This document shows positions 9,076-17,466 of a stretch of 64,000 nucleotides of DNA, one piece after another. How positions within the stretch are numbered: position 1 is the first letter of the stretch; the number at the start of each line of letters is the position of its first letter. The stretch spans positions 65,380-129,379 of the forward strand of contig CBDCUO010000020.1 in NCBI GenBank assembly GCA_965222705.1, read 5' to 3'. The notes beneath the pieces are model-generated. The model made no database searches. It saw only the letters and a program-made list of their open reading frames with translations, and was not told where the DNA came from. The stretch comes from JAFMDF01 sp965222705. GTDB taxonomy: Bacteria; Bacteroidota; Bacteroidia; Chitinophagales; Saprospiraceae. Made by a program: the position numbers and the translations under genes.

Positions 9076-10119
9076 ATGCAATTTCAAAAATACTTATTTC
9101 TTCTACTTATTTGTTGCTGTTCTAGTCTTTTTCTGACCGCCCAGGATATTCATTTTACACAATTTAATATGTCTCCTTTGACTCTGAACCCCGCACTCAC
9201 CGGTGACTTTGAAGGGACTTTTCGGATAGGTGGGATTTATAGAGATCAGCACAATTTTGTGCGAGGAAGAACCCCCGGAGGAAAGGGATTTAGAACGCCT
9301 TCTTTCTTCGTGGATGTGCCAATTATTATGATTAGAAAGCGCGATTGGTTGAGTGCTGGCATTGCAGTAGTGCAAGACAAAGCCGGAACAGGTGGACTGT
9401 CCAACAATGCCTCCTTACTATCTGCCTCCTATCATTTATCCCTAGACAAAAATTCAAGCCGTTATCTAGTGGCAGGTTTTCAATGGGGGAACGTATCCAG
9501 AAAATTTAATGATGCACTGGATTTAACCTTCGAAGATGGTATCCTATCAGGTCGCCCCAGCTTGGACATCACTAGGGTTGAAGGGGACGGCAATAATTAT
9601 TCGGTCGTAAATATTGGCTTGATGTATAGAGCAATGGTCAATAAAACGACCGATATGCACATCGGCGGAGTTGCTAGTTATATCACTCGTCCCAATGGCA
9701 CTATTTCTACAGGAGGCGGAGGCAATACGTTCAAGCGCCCCCTAAAAATCACCTTTCACGGACAGCTCAACCGACAAATGAATGACAAAATATCTTTTCA
9801 CCCAGCCTTTATTTTTCAAAACTCTGCAGGAACGAATGAAATTGCCTTACAGGTAATGGGCGGATACCTACTAAATTTAAAAGAAGAGAAAAAGTTAAAA
9901 GCAAAAGCTGGATTGGGCTATCGCGTAGGGGATGCCATTCAGATTTTACTGGGCGGTGAATACCAAGACTGGCAGTTTGGAATTGCCTATGATTTAAATG
10001 TATCTGGGCTGACCCCCGCTAGTAATTTAAGAGGGGGCTTTGAACTTGCTGTCAATAAAATTATTAAAATTTATAAAAAACCAGGTGTGAAGCCAGTCAT
10101 TTTCTGTCCCGATTTGTAA
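9076..10119 (+). CDS. PorP/SprF family T9SS outer-membrane protein
   Basis: A 347-residue protein with a signal peptide (LFLLLICCCSSLFLTAQD) followed by the family start 'IHFTQFNMSPLTLNPALTG' and repeated amphipathic strands of an outer-membrane beta barrel. The PorP/SprF family works with T9SS: SprF helps SprB-type adhesins reach the surface in gliding bacteria, and PorP is needed for Porphyromonas secretion. As is typical, an OmpA-type gene with TPR and PD40 domains follows, 76 bp downstream. The ATG at 9076 gives a clean signal peptide. Confidence 0.92.
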   Translation: MQFQKYLFLLLICCCSSLFLTAQDIHFTQFNMSPLTLNPALTGDFEGTFRIGGIYRDQHNFVRGRTPGGKGFRTPSFFVDVPIIMIRKRDWLSAGIAVVQDKAGTGGLSNNASLLSASYHLSLDKNSSRYLVAGFQWGNVSRKFNDALDLTFEDGILSGRPSLDITRVEGDGNNYSVVNIGLMYRAMVNKTTDMHIGGVASYITRPNGTISTGGGGNTFKRPLKITFHGQLNRQMNDKISFHPAFIFQNSAGTNEIALQVMGGYLLNLKEEKKLKAKAGLGYRVGDAIQILLGGEYQDWQFGIAYDLNVSGLTPASNLRGGFELAVNKIIKIYKKPGVKPVIFCPDL

Positions 10120-10195
10120 AGAGGTGCTGGGTACTAGAAAATGGATTAAATCGTTATTAAAAATAAGAATTCTTCTTTGACAAAAAAATAAAATT

Positions 10196-11656
10196 ATGAA
10201 AAGTGTCCTTACCTTACTTTTCGCTATCATTTTAAACTTAACCTTTGCCTTCGGGCAACCTTTGAATCGAGCTACTCCAAAAGTAATGCTCGAAACCGCC
10301 CAGGCGCAGGTTGAAAAGCAAGACCCTTATCAGGCTTTGGTTTGGTATGAAAAATATTACGATGAAACAAAAGACCGGAGCGTGGCTAGGGATATGGCTT
10401 TTTTGCAATTGGATCTAAGAGATTACAGTAGAGCAGAACGCTCCTTTGGTAGGTATCTGGACCGAGGACGAGATAAAAAAAACGAATATGTGGAAGATCG
10501 TTTTGAATATGGGCGAGTGCTAAAAATGAATGACAAATACGATGAAGCCATTACAGAGCTAAAGCGATACCTAGAAGAAGGCAAGGATCCCATAAAAAAG
10601 GAACTGGCAGAATATGAAATTCAAGGCGCAGAACTGGCCCTCCAACTGGGTTTAAAAGAGGAAGACGGTAAAGAGGTCAATGGCTTAAAAATAGAAAATG
10701 TAAAAAAACTGAATTCTAAATATTCCGAATATGGTCCCGTGCTTTATAAAGACGAACTGTACTATGCCGGCTTTGGAGAAGTAGAGGAGGTGATCGAAGT
10801 GGACGGGGTCACAGAAGCTCCTTATGTACAAATTTATAAAGCATCCAAAAAGAAAGATAAATGGGATGATGGCGCCCCCTTGGACATCAAAATCAATCGG
10901 GAAGATTTTCAGACCAGCAATCCGGCCTTTTCTCCCGATGGCGAAACGATGTATTTTACTCGTTCTTTACTGCGAGGTAATAAAGTAGAATTGAGCAAAA
11001 TTTATTATAGCCAGAAAAAAGGCAATGGATGGGCTGCCCCCAATGAGGTAGCAATTGGTTTTGAAGACTTGGAATTTAGAGCCAAGCATCCCTCTGTTGG
11101 TGATTTATTTGGAAAAGAGGTGTTATTTTTTGTTTCAGATATGGACGGTGGCTTTGGTGGAGAAGATATCTATTACACTACGAAAAAAGGCGATGGTGTC
11201 TATGGCGACCCTGTAAATTTGGGTCCAAAAATCAATACACCCGGCAATGAAATAACGCCTTATTATCGAAATGGCACGCTTTATTTTAGCTCTGATGGGC
11301 TGCCTGGTTTTGGTGGTTATGACATCTTTACAACGATTTGGAACGGCACGCTTTGGAGCGAACCTGCCAATATGGGCAAAGGCTATAATACTTCTTTAGA
11401 TGAACAATCTTTCTTCCTGGACGAAGCAGGTCTGAATGGACTATTCACTTCCAATCGCTCCGGTACGCGCTCCTTGAAAAGTAAAACCTGCTGTGATGAT
11501 ATTTACGCCATAGAAATCCCGCCCATTACAGCAAATTTACTAGCAACCGTTTTGGTTGGAAAAAAAGAATTAAAAGGCGCGACCGTTGCCCTATTGGAAA
11601 TGGTTCGAGAAAAAGCCACCAATCCTAACGAACAGACCAATAAAAAAAGCCAATGA
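10196..11656 (+). CDS. TPR-PD40 OmpA-type protein, N-terminal part (frame broken)
   Basis: First 486 residues of a PorE/SprE-like envelope protein. There is a signal peptide (LTLLFAIILNLTFAFG), TPR-like repeats (about residues 25-150, 'QDPYQALVWYEKYYDE'), then WD40-like PD40 propeller blades (about 180-420, 'NPAFSPDGETMYFTR', 'FFVSDMDGGFGGEDIYY'). The frame ends at a TGA at 11654 just after an A7 run (11642-11648). Removing one A restores one reading frame to 12767 (about 856 residues) through a carboxypeptidase-regulatory-like domain. It is either a pseudogene, a sequencing error, or a gene read by slippage at the A7. Confidence 0.88.
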   Translation: MKSVLTLLFAIILNLTFAFGQPLNRATPKVMLETAQAQVEKQDPYQALVWYEKYYDETKDRSVARDMAFLQLDLRDYSRAERSFGRYLDRGRDKKNEYVEDRFEYGRVLKMNDKYDEAITELKRYLEEGKDPIKKELAEYEIQGAELALQLGLKEEDGKEVNGLKIENVKKLNSKYSEYGPVLYKDELYYAGFGEVEEVIEVDGVTEAPYVQIYKASKKKDKWDDGAPLDIKINREDFQTSNPAFSPDGETMYFTRSLLRGNKVELSKIYYSQKKGNGWAAPNEVAIGFEDLEFRAKHPSVGDLFGKEVLFFVSDMDGGFGGEDIYYTTKKGDGVYGDPVNLGPKINTPGNEITPYYRNGTLYFSSDGLPGFGGYDIFTTIWNGTLWSEPANMGKGYNTSLDEQSFFLDEAGLNGLFTSNRSGTRSLKSKTCCDDIYAIEIPPITANLLATVLVGKKELKGATVALLEMVREKATNPNEQTNKKSQ

Positions 11657-12767
11657 TTTTGACTTTTCGTTAGAAATTGATAAAACCTATATGGCAATTG
11701 CCAGCAAAGAGGGATACAGCAGCGATACCGTCATGGTTTCTACATTAGACATTAAAAAGCCAACGGTTATTGAAAAAGTTTTCGGCCTGGAAAAACTTGC
11801 TCCCCCACCCCCTAAACCCGTAGAGCCCGAATTTGAAGAAATTGCCGTTGAGATAGACCAGCCCATTCGCTTGTCCAATATTTATTACGAGTTCAATGAT
11901 GACAAAATTTTACGGGACGCAGAAGGGGACCTAAATGTCCTGCTAGATCTAATGAATCGCTATCCTGAAATGGTAATCGAACTGTCTTCGCATACGGATA
12001 GTCGTGGAGGAAATGATTTTAACCAAGACTTGTCCCAACGCAGAGCTAATTCTGCTACCAATTGGCTAATAGAACGAGGGATTGCAAAAGAACGTATCAA
12101 GCCAGTAGGCTATGGCGAAAACCGTCCAGCGACCATTGATTCCACTCTGACAAATGAGTATCCATTCTTAAAGGAAGGTTGGGTGTTGGACTTTGATTTA
12201 ATTAGCAAAATTTCAGGGAAGGACAATAGAGAAGCTGCCCACCAAATCAATCGCCGGACGGAATTCAGGATTATCGAAGGGCCTACAGTTATCAAGATCA
12301 AAAGAATGGAAAAACGTGTCAAGAAGGTCACCCCCGAACCCAAAGTGATCCCAAATAAATCCAAGAAAAAAAGAACCCGTACCAGAGGCTCAAAAAATAG
12401 AAATGCCAATCCCCCCAAACAGGTTACGCCCAAGAAAAAAGGTCCAAAAATGGTATTTAAACACTCAATGGTTGATTTTGGATTGGTAAAAAAGGGAGAA
12501 AAGCGGGAACATACTTTTGAGTTTACTAATGAAGGGAATGAAGCTTTGACAATTGAGCTAGTGACCGCCTGCGATTGCACGACTTTGGATTACTCTACAA
12601 GCCCTGTCCCCCCGGGCGACAGTGGTAAAATTCACGCCATTTTCGATAGCTCGGAAAAAGAAGAAGCCGAACAAATAGATATAGATATTATTTTGGAAAA
12701 TACAGATCCAAAAACGGGCTATCAAATCATCGAACGGGTTTCTTACACCTTCGATATAGAAAAATAA
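11586..12767 (+). CDS. OmpA domain plus DUF1573 domain, C-terminal part of the broken gene
   Basis: Continuation of the preceding gene in the +1 frame; real homology begins about 11649 ('KKANDFDFSLEIDKTYMAI'), so the open-frame start at a TTG (11586) is arbitrary. It holds the end of a regulatory-like domain, a proline-rich linker, an OmpA peptidoglycan-binding domain ('NIYYEFNDDKIL', 'ELSSHTDSRGGNDFN', 'SQRRANSATNWLIERG', 'VGYGENRPA', 'NRRTEFRI'), a Lys/Arg-rich linker, then a DUF1573-like Ig domain ('VDFGLVKKGEKREHTFEF', 'ACDCTTLDYSTSPVPPGD'). The OmpA part should anchor the protein to peptidoglycan. The DUF1573 end is an unusual addition. Confidence 0.85.
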   Translation: MPYWKWFEKKPPILTNRPIKKANDFDFSLEIDKTYMAIASKEGYSSDTVMVSTLDIKKPTVIEKVFGLEKLAPPPPKPVEPEFEEIAVEIDQPIRLSNIYYEFNDDKILRDAEGDLNVLLDLMNRYPEMVIELSSHTDSRGGNDFNQDLSQRRANSATNWLIERGIAKERIKPVGYGENRPATIDSTLTNEYPFLKEGWVLDFDLISKISGKDNREAAHQINRRTEFRIIEGPTVIKIKRMEKRVKKVTPEPKVIPNKSKKKRTRTRGSKNRNANPPKQVTPKKKGPKMVFKHSMVDFGLVKKGEKREHTFEFTNEGNEALTIELVTACDCTTLDYSTSPVPPGDSGKIHAIFDSSEKEEAEQIDIDIILENTDPKTGYQIIERVSYTFDIEK

Positions 12768-12816
12768 ACTGGCAGCAACTAAGCGTTTAAAAATTTTTTC
12801 AAAAAACTTGCAAAAA

Positions 12817-12843
12817 AGTGTGGAATTTTAAATTGGCCACACT
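12817..12843. repeat. Small hairpin behind the OmpA gene
   Basis: AGTGTGG and CCACACT arms (7 bp) enclose 13 nt. It is not followed by a T run, so it is not a standard terminator. The stretch 12768-13153 otherwise holds only this, the terminator at 12969 and the radC promoter region. Confidence 0.4.
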
Positions 12844-12968
12844 CTAAGTATATAGAAGTTTTTATGGATTGGACAACCAATAAAACTTTTAAACTAAATT
12901 TTACAGAAAAACACAGTTTTCTAAATGATAGCAAAGAAAACTACTTGTTGAAAGGACCTGATTTATCG

Positions 12969-13006
12969 AAAACTCTTGAGAGATGCTCTCAAGAGTTTTT
13001 TATTTT
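12969..13006 (+). terminator. Intrinsic terminator
   Basis: A perfect 14-bp stem (AAAACTCTTGAGAG / CTCTCAAGAGTTTT) with a 3-nt loop, followed by a T-rich tail. It should end the PorP/OmpA transcript. The flanking A and T runs also make it work on the other strand. Confidence 0.85.
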
Positions 13007-13141
13007 TACACCAATTGGGAGTAGAAATAAAATAACGATTGATTTAGGTTCGCTAATTTTTTTGAAATCTTAGTAAATCTTTTATTTAAAAGAAAAGAGT
13101 TTAATCGTTTCAAATAATTTTTAGCCCTCGCACTCTTACAC

Positions 13142-13149
13142 TATATTTG
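13142..13149 (+). promoter_or_regulatory. Candidate -7 box of radC
   Basis: TATATTTG matches TAnnTTTG; the -33 region is only T-rich. It ends 4 bp before the first radC ATG (13154), so if it is used, translation either begins on a leaderless mRNA or at the ATG at 13178. Confidence 0.5.
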
Positions 13150-13153
13150 CTAA

Positions 13154-13858
13154 ATGGAAACCTACACGAAAACCAATATGACAATCAAATCCTGGGCAGA
13201 GGGAGATCGCCCACGCGAAAAACTGCTAACCAAAGGAAAGCAAAATTTGTCCGATGCAGAATTGTTAGCCATTCTGCTTGGCTCTGGTTCGACCGAACAA
13301 ACGGCAGTCGGTCTGGCACGCAGCATTTTGGCTTCCGCTAATAATGATTTAAGCGAATTGGGCAAATGTTCGCTCTCCCATTTTATGAAATTTAAAGGCA
13401 TTGGAGAAGCAAAAGCAATCACTATCGCGGCTGCGCTCGAACTTGGTCGCCGTCGCCAATTGACAGCTATTAAAGAGCGGCCTAAAATCATTTGCAGTAC
13501 CGACATTTACCATATCATTGCCCCTCTTCTAATAGACCTTCCTCATGAAGAGTTTTGGATACTTTTGCTAAACCAAGCCAATCGGGTAATCGGCAGGGAG
13601 CAGATTAGCTTGGGAGGGGTAAATGCCGCCATCGTTGATCCTAGAATTGTCTTTAGAAAAGCAATTGAGAACAAAGCGACTTCTATCGCATTAGTGCATA
13701 ATCATCCATCCGGCAATCTGCGTCCGAGCGAACCCGATTTGCAACTCACCAAAAAATTGGTTGAGGCCGGAAAACTCCTAGACATTGCTGTCCTTGATCA
13801 CTTAATTATTGGTGGTCAGGGATATTACAGCTTTATGGATGAAGGAAAAATGATTTGA
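13154..13858 (+). CDS. radC: RadC family JAB/JAMM protein
   Basis: A 234-residue RadC (DUF2466) protein. The N-terminal helix-hairpin-helix-like part ('DRPREKLL', 'LSDAELLAILLGSGS', 'FKGIGEAKAI') leads to the JAMM metal-binding motif 'ALVHNHPSGNLRPSEPD' (His182, His184, Asp195). Despite its name the link with DNA repair is doubtful; JAMM domains are Zn peptidases or deubiquitinase-like folds. Two in-frame ATGs are possible, 13154 and 13178; the second is favoured if the TATATTTG box at 13142 is the promoter, since the first would be leaderless. Confidence 0.93.
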   Translation: METYTKTNMTIKSWAEGDRPREKLLTKGKQNLSDAELLAILLGSGSTEQTAVGLARSILASANNDLSELGKCSLSHFMKFKGIGEAKAITIAAALELGRRRQLTAIKERPKIICSTDIYHIIAPLLIDLPHEEFWILLLNQANRVIGREQISLGGVNAAIVDPRIVFRKAIENKATSIALVHNHPSGNLRPSEPDLQLTKKLVEAGKLLDIAVLDHLIIGGQGYYSFMDEGKMI

Positions 13859-13871
13859 ATTTCTGAGGTAC

Positions 13872-13992
13872 AGGACAAATTCTCTTTTGACAAAAACGTA
13901 AAGCGGATTGTTAATCCGCCCTGCTAAAATAGATCCGTCTTACGGTGTTGTTGTGCTGCATGCTCTTGGCAGTATAAGGGCAAATTTGTCCT
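13872..13992. repeat. Palindromic spacer between radC and the convergent thioredoxin-domain gene
   Basis: The 309-bp gap 13859-14167 has arms AGGACAAATT (13872-13881) and AATTTGTCCT (13983-13992), with an inner hairpin GCGGATT-GTT-AATCCGC (13903-13919). Element A copy 2 fills the rest. No gene is visible. It may act as a bidirectional transcription end. Confidence 0.55.
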
Positions 13993-14034
13993 ACATCCAA
14001 TTTCTGTGCAATAATTTCAATCTGTTATATTTTT

Positions 14035-14145
14035 GGTTCTTCGACAAAAATTGTGTTATGGAGGAATAAAGCCATTTAAAATGCTCATCCTTCATAGTCC
14101 TCGTCCTTTTAAATGGCTTTATTCCACACAATTTGTCAAAGAAGG
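14035..14145 (+). repeat. Palindromic intergenic element A, copy 2
   Basis: A 111-bp element running from GGTTCTTCGACAAAAATTG to ACACAATTTGTCAAAGAAGG. The two ends are imperfect inverted repeats of about 40 bp sharing the block GGAATAAAGCCATTTAAAA. It differs from copy 3 (17255-17365, same orientation and length) at only a few positions, and is the reverse complement of copy 1. It sits between the convergent 3' ends of radC and the thioredoxin-domain gene. Confidence 0.88.
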
Positions 14146-14167
14146 ATTTTTTTCTACCCTACCCAGC

Positions 14168-16222
14168 CTATTTCTCTTGCTTATCCAAATAAGCATCAAT
14201 CGACTCCAAAGGCTGTCCACACAGGTAGTTCCGACAAATATAAACCAAGAGATCATCCTTGGCAGGTTTGCCCGCCAATAAGGGGAAGTCCTCATTTTTA
14301 GTATCTGTTGCCATAAAAACTTTATTGGGGATATATCTTGCATGCAGCTTTTCTACCTCTTGCCAAGCAGCTTTTCCAACAATTGCAATTTCTTCGATTG
14401 AATAAACCAGGTTTAGCATGGCAGAGGCCCAACGGGAGAAAGAAGTAGGATATTTTTCAACAGAATCTTTCATCGAAAGTAGCATAGATAAAGCCTTTTC
14501 TTTATACGCCTCCTTCCCTACCAAAATGCCTATTTTGTGCAAGTTGATCGCCATAGTAGCATTGGCAGAAGGAGTAGCTGAGTCATAAACATCTTTTTTT
14601 CTAACGATTATATCTGTTTGATTTTCATCCGTATAAAAAAATAAGTTAGCCGTTTTATCCCAAAATCGTTCCACTGCAAAAGCAATATATTGATCTGCCA
14701 GATCAAGCCATCGGGTATTCCCAGTAATTTCATAAACGTGGACCAAGGCATCGATTAAAAAAGCATAGTCTTCTAAAAATGCACGGTATTGAGCCTTGCC
14801 ATTTTTATAAGTGTGATATAAAGTAAAACCATCTTTTTGTACCATTTTTTCAAAAATAAAATGGACAGCTCTTAGTGCTGCTTCTTTATAAGTAGGTGTT
14901 TTTAAGGCTTTGTAAGCATTGGTGTAAGCAATTATTTGCAAAGCGTTCCAACTCAGCAAAATTTTATCATCCAAACCAGGCCGAATTCTTTCAACTCTCG
15001 TTTGGAACAAGCGGCTTCGGTCTTGTGCCATTTTTGTTTTAAAAGCTATTACTTCCAATCCTTTGGATTGGGTAAATTGCTCAAAGGTTTGCGGTCGCCA
15101 AAGAATATTTTTTCCCTCCCAATTGCCCTGTTGAGTCACTTGATAAAATTCGCAAAAAAGTGGGGCATCCTTACCCAAAGCATCGTCAATTTCTTCCTTG
15201 TCCCAAACATAAAATTTACCTTCGACCCCCTCCGAGTCGGCATCCAAAGCTGAATAAAAAGCTCCTTCTTCGCTAGTCATTTCCCGTTCGATAAAATCTA
15301 AAGTTTCTCGAATAGTTTCCTTATATAACTCCTTGCCATTTATCTTATAAACATCTACTAATAGATTGATTAACAATGCATTATCATACAGCATTTTTTC
15401 AAAATGGGGGATCAGCCAGGCTTTATCGGTCGCATATCGAGCAAAGCCACCACCCAATTGGTCATAAATTCCTCCCATTATCATCTTGTCCAAAGACAAT
15501 TCGACCTGTTTTAAAGCCTCTTTATTTTTGGTGAAAAAATAGTAATTCAATAGATAACGCAAGGACATTACACTGGGGAATTTCGGTGCCCCTCCAAAAC
15601 CACCTTCCTTTTGGTCAAATTTGCTTTTTAGGCTTTCAAAAATCGAATCGCTCAATGCTTTTGTAAAAATGGACTCCTTATGAAGGCCTAACAAATCCTT
15701 TTTGATAAAAGTATTATCCGATTTTTGAATAAAATCCATTAGTCGGTCTGCCTGCTTTTCTACCGTTTCCCTTTGTTCCTTAAAAGCCTTTAAAATACCT
15801 TGTAGCACCTGCATCCAAGACGGGCGATTGCGCTGACTGTGAGGAGGGAAATACGTACCTGCATAAAACGGACGGCCATCCGGCAACAAGAAACAATTGA
15901 GTGGCCAACCGCCCTGCCCATTGATCGTCTGGCAGGCCTCCATATATATTTGATCTAGGTCTGGCCTTTCCTCCCGATCTACTTTAATGTTGACAAAATG
16001 CTCGTTCATAAAAGCAGCAATTTCCTCATTTTCAAAGGATTCTCTTTCCATGACATGACACCAATGGCAGGTGGAATATCCAATGCTAAGGAGAATGGGT
16101 TTGTCTTCCTGTTTGGCTTTCGATAAGGCTGTTGTTTTCCAGGCATACCAATTGACGGGATTGTGCGCATGTTGCAGCAAGTAGGGGCTAGTTTCGTGAA
16201 TGAGTTGATTGGTGTAATTCAT
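14168..16222 (-). CDS. Thioredoxin-domain protein of the YyaL/DUF255 family
   Basis: A 684-residue cytoplasmic protein related to YyaL and to eukaryotic SPATA20. The N-terminal thioredoxin-like domain (about 1-160) begins 'SPYLLQHAHNPVNWYAW' and has 'STCHWCHVMERESF', a CxxC motif, followed by 'VDREERPDLDQIYM' and 'GGWPLNCFLLPDGRPF'. The rest is an (alpha/alpha)6 barrel like that of N-acylglucosamine epimerases ('AKFPSVMSLRYLL', 'GGGFARYATDKAWLIPHFEKMLYDNA'). The molecular function of the family is unknown. No signal peptide. It stands alone, bounded by palindromic elements. Confidence 0.93.
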   Translation of the reverse strand: MNYTNQLIHETSPYLLQHAHNPVNWYAWKTTALSKAKQEDKPILLSIGYSTCHWCHVMERESFENEEIAAFMNEHFVNIKVDREERPDLDQIYMEACQTINGQGGWPLNCFLLPDGRPFYAGTYFPPHSQRNRPSWMQVLQGILKAFKEQRETVEKQADRLMDFIQKSDNTFIKKDLLGLHKESIFTKALSDSIFESLKSKFDQKEGGFGGAPKFPSVMSLRYLLNYYFFTKNKEALKQVELSLDKMIMGGIYDQLGGGFARYATDKAWLIPHFEKMLYDNALLINLLVDVYKINGKELYKETIRETLDFIEREMTSEEGAFYSALDADSEGVEGKFYVWDKEEIDDALGKDAPLFCEFYQVTQQGNWEGKNILWRPQTFEQFTQSKGLEVIAFKTKMAQDRSRLFQTRVERIRPGLDDKILLSWNALQIIAYTNAYKALKTPTYKEAALRAVHFIFEKMVQKDGFTLYHTYKNGKAQYRAFLEDYAFLIDALVHVYEITGNTRWLDLADQYIAFAVERFWDKTANLFFYTDENQTDIIVRKKDVYDSATPSANATMAINLHKIGILVGKEAYKEKALSMLLSMKDSVEKYPTSFSRWASAMLNLVYSIEEIAIVGKAAWQEVEKLHARYIPNKVFMATDTKNEDFPLLAGKPAKDDLLVYICRNYLCGQPLESIDAYLDKQEK

Positions 16223-16374
16223 TTAAGATCGCTTTTCCAAAAGATTTGGCAAAATAAAGATAAATCCTAAAAAGAGAAGTATGGCAGAAGTCTTCCCGGT
16301 CTTTTGTTTTTTAGCGGGAGATAAGTTTGCTACGAAATTTGGGTAGTGTGGGAGCATGGATGATAATCTTCCTA

Positions 16375-17244
16375 TCATCTCAGCCTAAAAATATGGTAAT
16401 TCTTCAGAGAAATGACTGACCAGGATTGCATAACCTCTCGAACAGTGGCTATTTTTTCAGCAGCCAAAGCTATTCCAACTACCCCTGCTTCTAAGTCAAT
16501 GGGTAGTCCTTCATTATAGTATTCGGGTAGAACTTTTAAGTATTTGTGGCACTGTTGTTCGGTCAATCGACTCCAATTATCAAAACCAATATTTGTATTA
16601 TAGCAAAGGTGGTCTAGCTGATCAATATCCGTTTTGGTAGCCTCAAAAAGGAAGACAAGGTAGGTCTGAAAATGGGATCTTTTCAATATTTGCAATTCAT
16701 CATAAACCGGCAACCGCTTTCCTTCAATAATTCTATAGGCAATATGTTTGTAATCAATTAAAATGACATCTCCATAATTGCGGTCAGAAGCAGGGTCGGG
16801 AATGCTTTGAATAAGCGCCCGCGCCGGATCAATGCGGGTAGCCCATATAATTTCAGAAAAATGGTCGTATTTCAATCGGACAGGAATGACCCCCATTTCA
16901 AAATTAGGGGCTTTTTTGACTTCTTTAAATTGGAAGCCCACCTTGTTCCAGGCAGTACGAGCAATTTGCCATTTTTTCAAGGCAGTAGCCGCAATAGCAA
17001 AATTGCGCCAGGCGCTTTTTTCTCCTGGGTCGGTTTCTATCGCCCTTTGTCCATAATAAAAAGCCGCCTTCCAATCGTTTTGGTATTTGTAGATCGCACT
17101 CAGTCGTTGATAAGGAGGCGACCAATCAGGGACTAATTTGATTAATTTTTTAAGTACTTTTACCGCAGAATACACGTCTCCCTTGCGATGATAAGAAATC
17201 GCATGCTGAAAAAGGGAAGAGATGTCTTGTACTTGTGGGTTCAT
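16375..17244 (-). CDS. TPR-containing protein of unknown function
   Basis: A protein of 289 residues when started at the ATG at 17244 (MNPQVQDISSLFQHAI). A longer open frame begins 51 bp upstream, but that part runs into palindromic element A copy 3, so it is not believed. Residues about 10-110 form two to three tetratricopeptide-like repeats ('AISYHRKGDVYSAVKVLKKL', 'AAFYYGQRAIETDPGEKSAW'). The C-terminal two thirds contain no motif that I recognise. No signal peptide or membrane helix is evident. It lies 150 bp behind the thioredoxin-domain gene's start and may be independent of it. Confidence 0.75.
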   Translation of the reverse strand: MNPQVQDISSLFQHAISYHRKGDVYSAVKVLKKLIKLVPDWSPPYQRLSAIYKYQNDWKAAFYYGQRAIETDPGEKSAWRNFAIAATALKKWQIARTAWNKVGFQFKEVKKAPNFEMGVIPVRLKYDHFSEIIWATRIDPARALIQSIPDPASDRNYGDVILIDYKHIAYRIIEGKRLPVYDELQILKRSHFQTYLVFLFEATKTDIDQLDHLCYNTNIGFDNWSRLTEQQCHKYLKVLPEYYNEGLPIDLEAGVVGIALAAEKIATVREVMQSWSVISLKNYHIFRLR

Positions 17245-17254
17245 TATAATTAAT

Positions 17255-17365
17255 GGTTCTTCGACAAAAATTGTGTTATGGAAGAATAAGGCCATTTAAA
17301 ATGCTTGTCCTTAATCGTCCTCGTCCTTTTAAATGGCCTTATTCCACACAATTTGTCAAAGAAGG
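17255..17365 (+). repeat. Palindromic intergenic element A, copy 3
   Basis: A 111-bp near copy of 14035-14145 in the same orientation (GGTTCTTCGACAAAAATTG to AATTTGTCAAAGAAGG). Differences are compensated in the arms: this copy has GGCCATTTAAA on both sides where copy 2 has AGCCATTTAAA on both, so the pairing is kept. It lies in the divergent gap between the TPR gene and engB and thus may be in a 5' leader. Confidence 0.88.
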
Positions 17366-17466
17366 TAATTAATCTAGCTCGTAGTTATACAAATATAGGA
17401 TTTATAAGTTTTTTTTACAAACAAACTTCTTTTGATGTTTATTTACCAATACGCCCCGTCAAAATA

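Noticed and set aside
12864..13073. 69-codon frame between the OmpA gene and radC
   Set aside because: It spans the perfect 14-bp terminator stem at 12969-12999 and has an unlikely composition, so it is read-through of a non-coding stretch.
17305..17466. N-terminal extension of engB, and likewise 17245-17295 for the TPR gene
   Set aside because: Both extensions run through the palindromic element A copy 3; homology begins at the inner ATGs.
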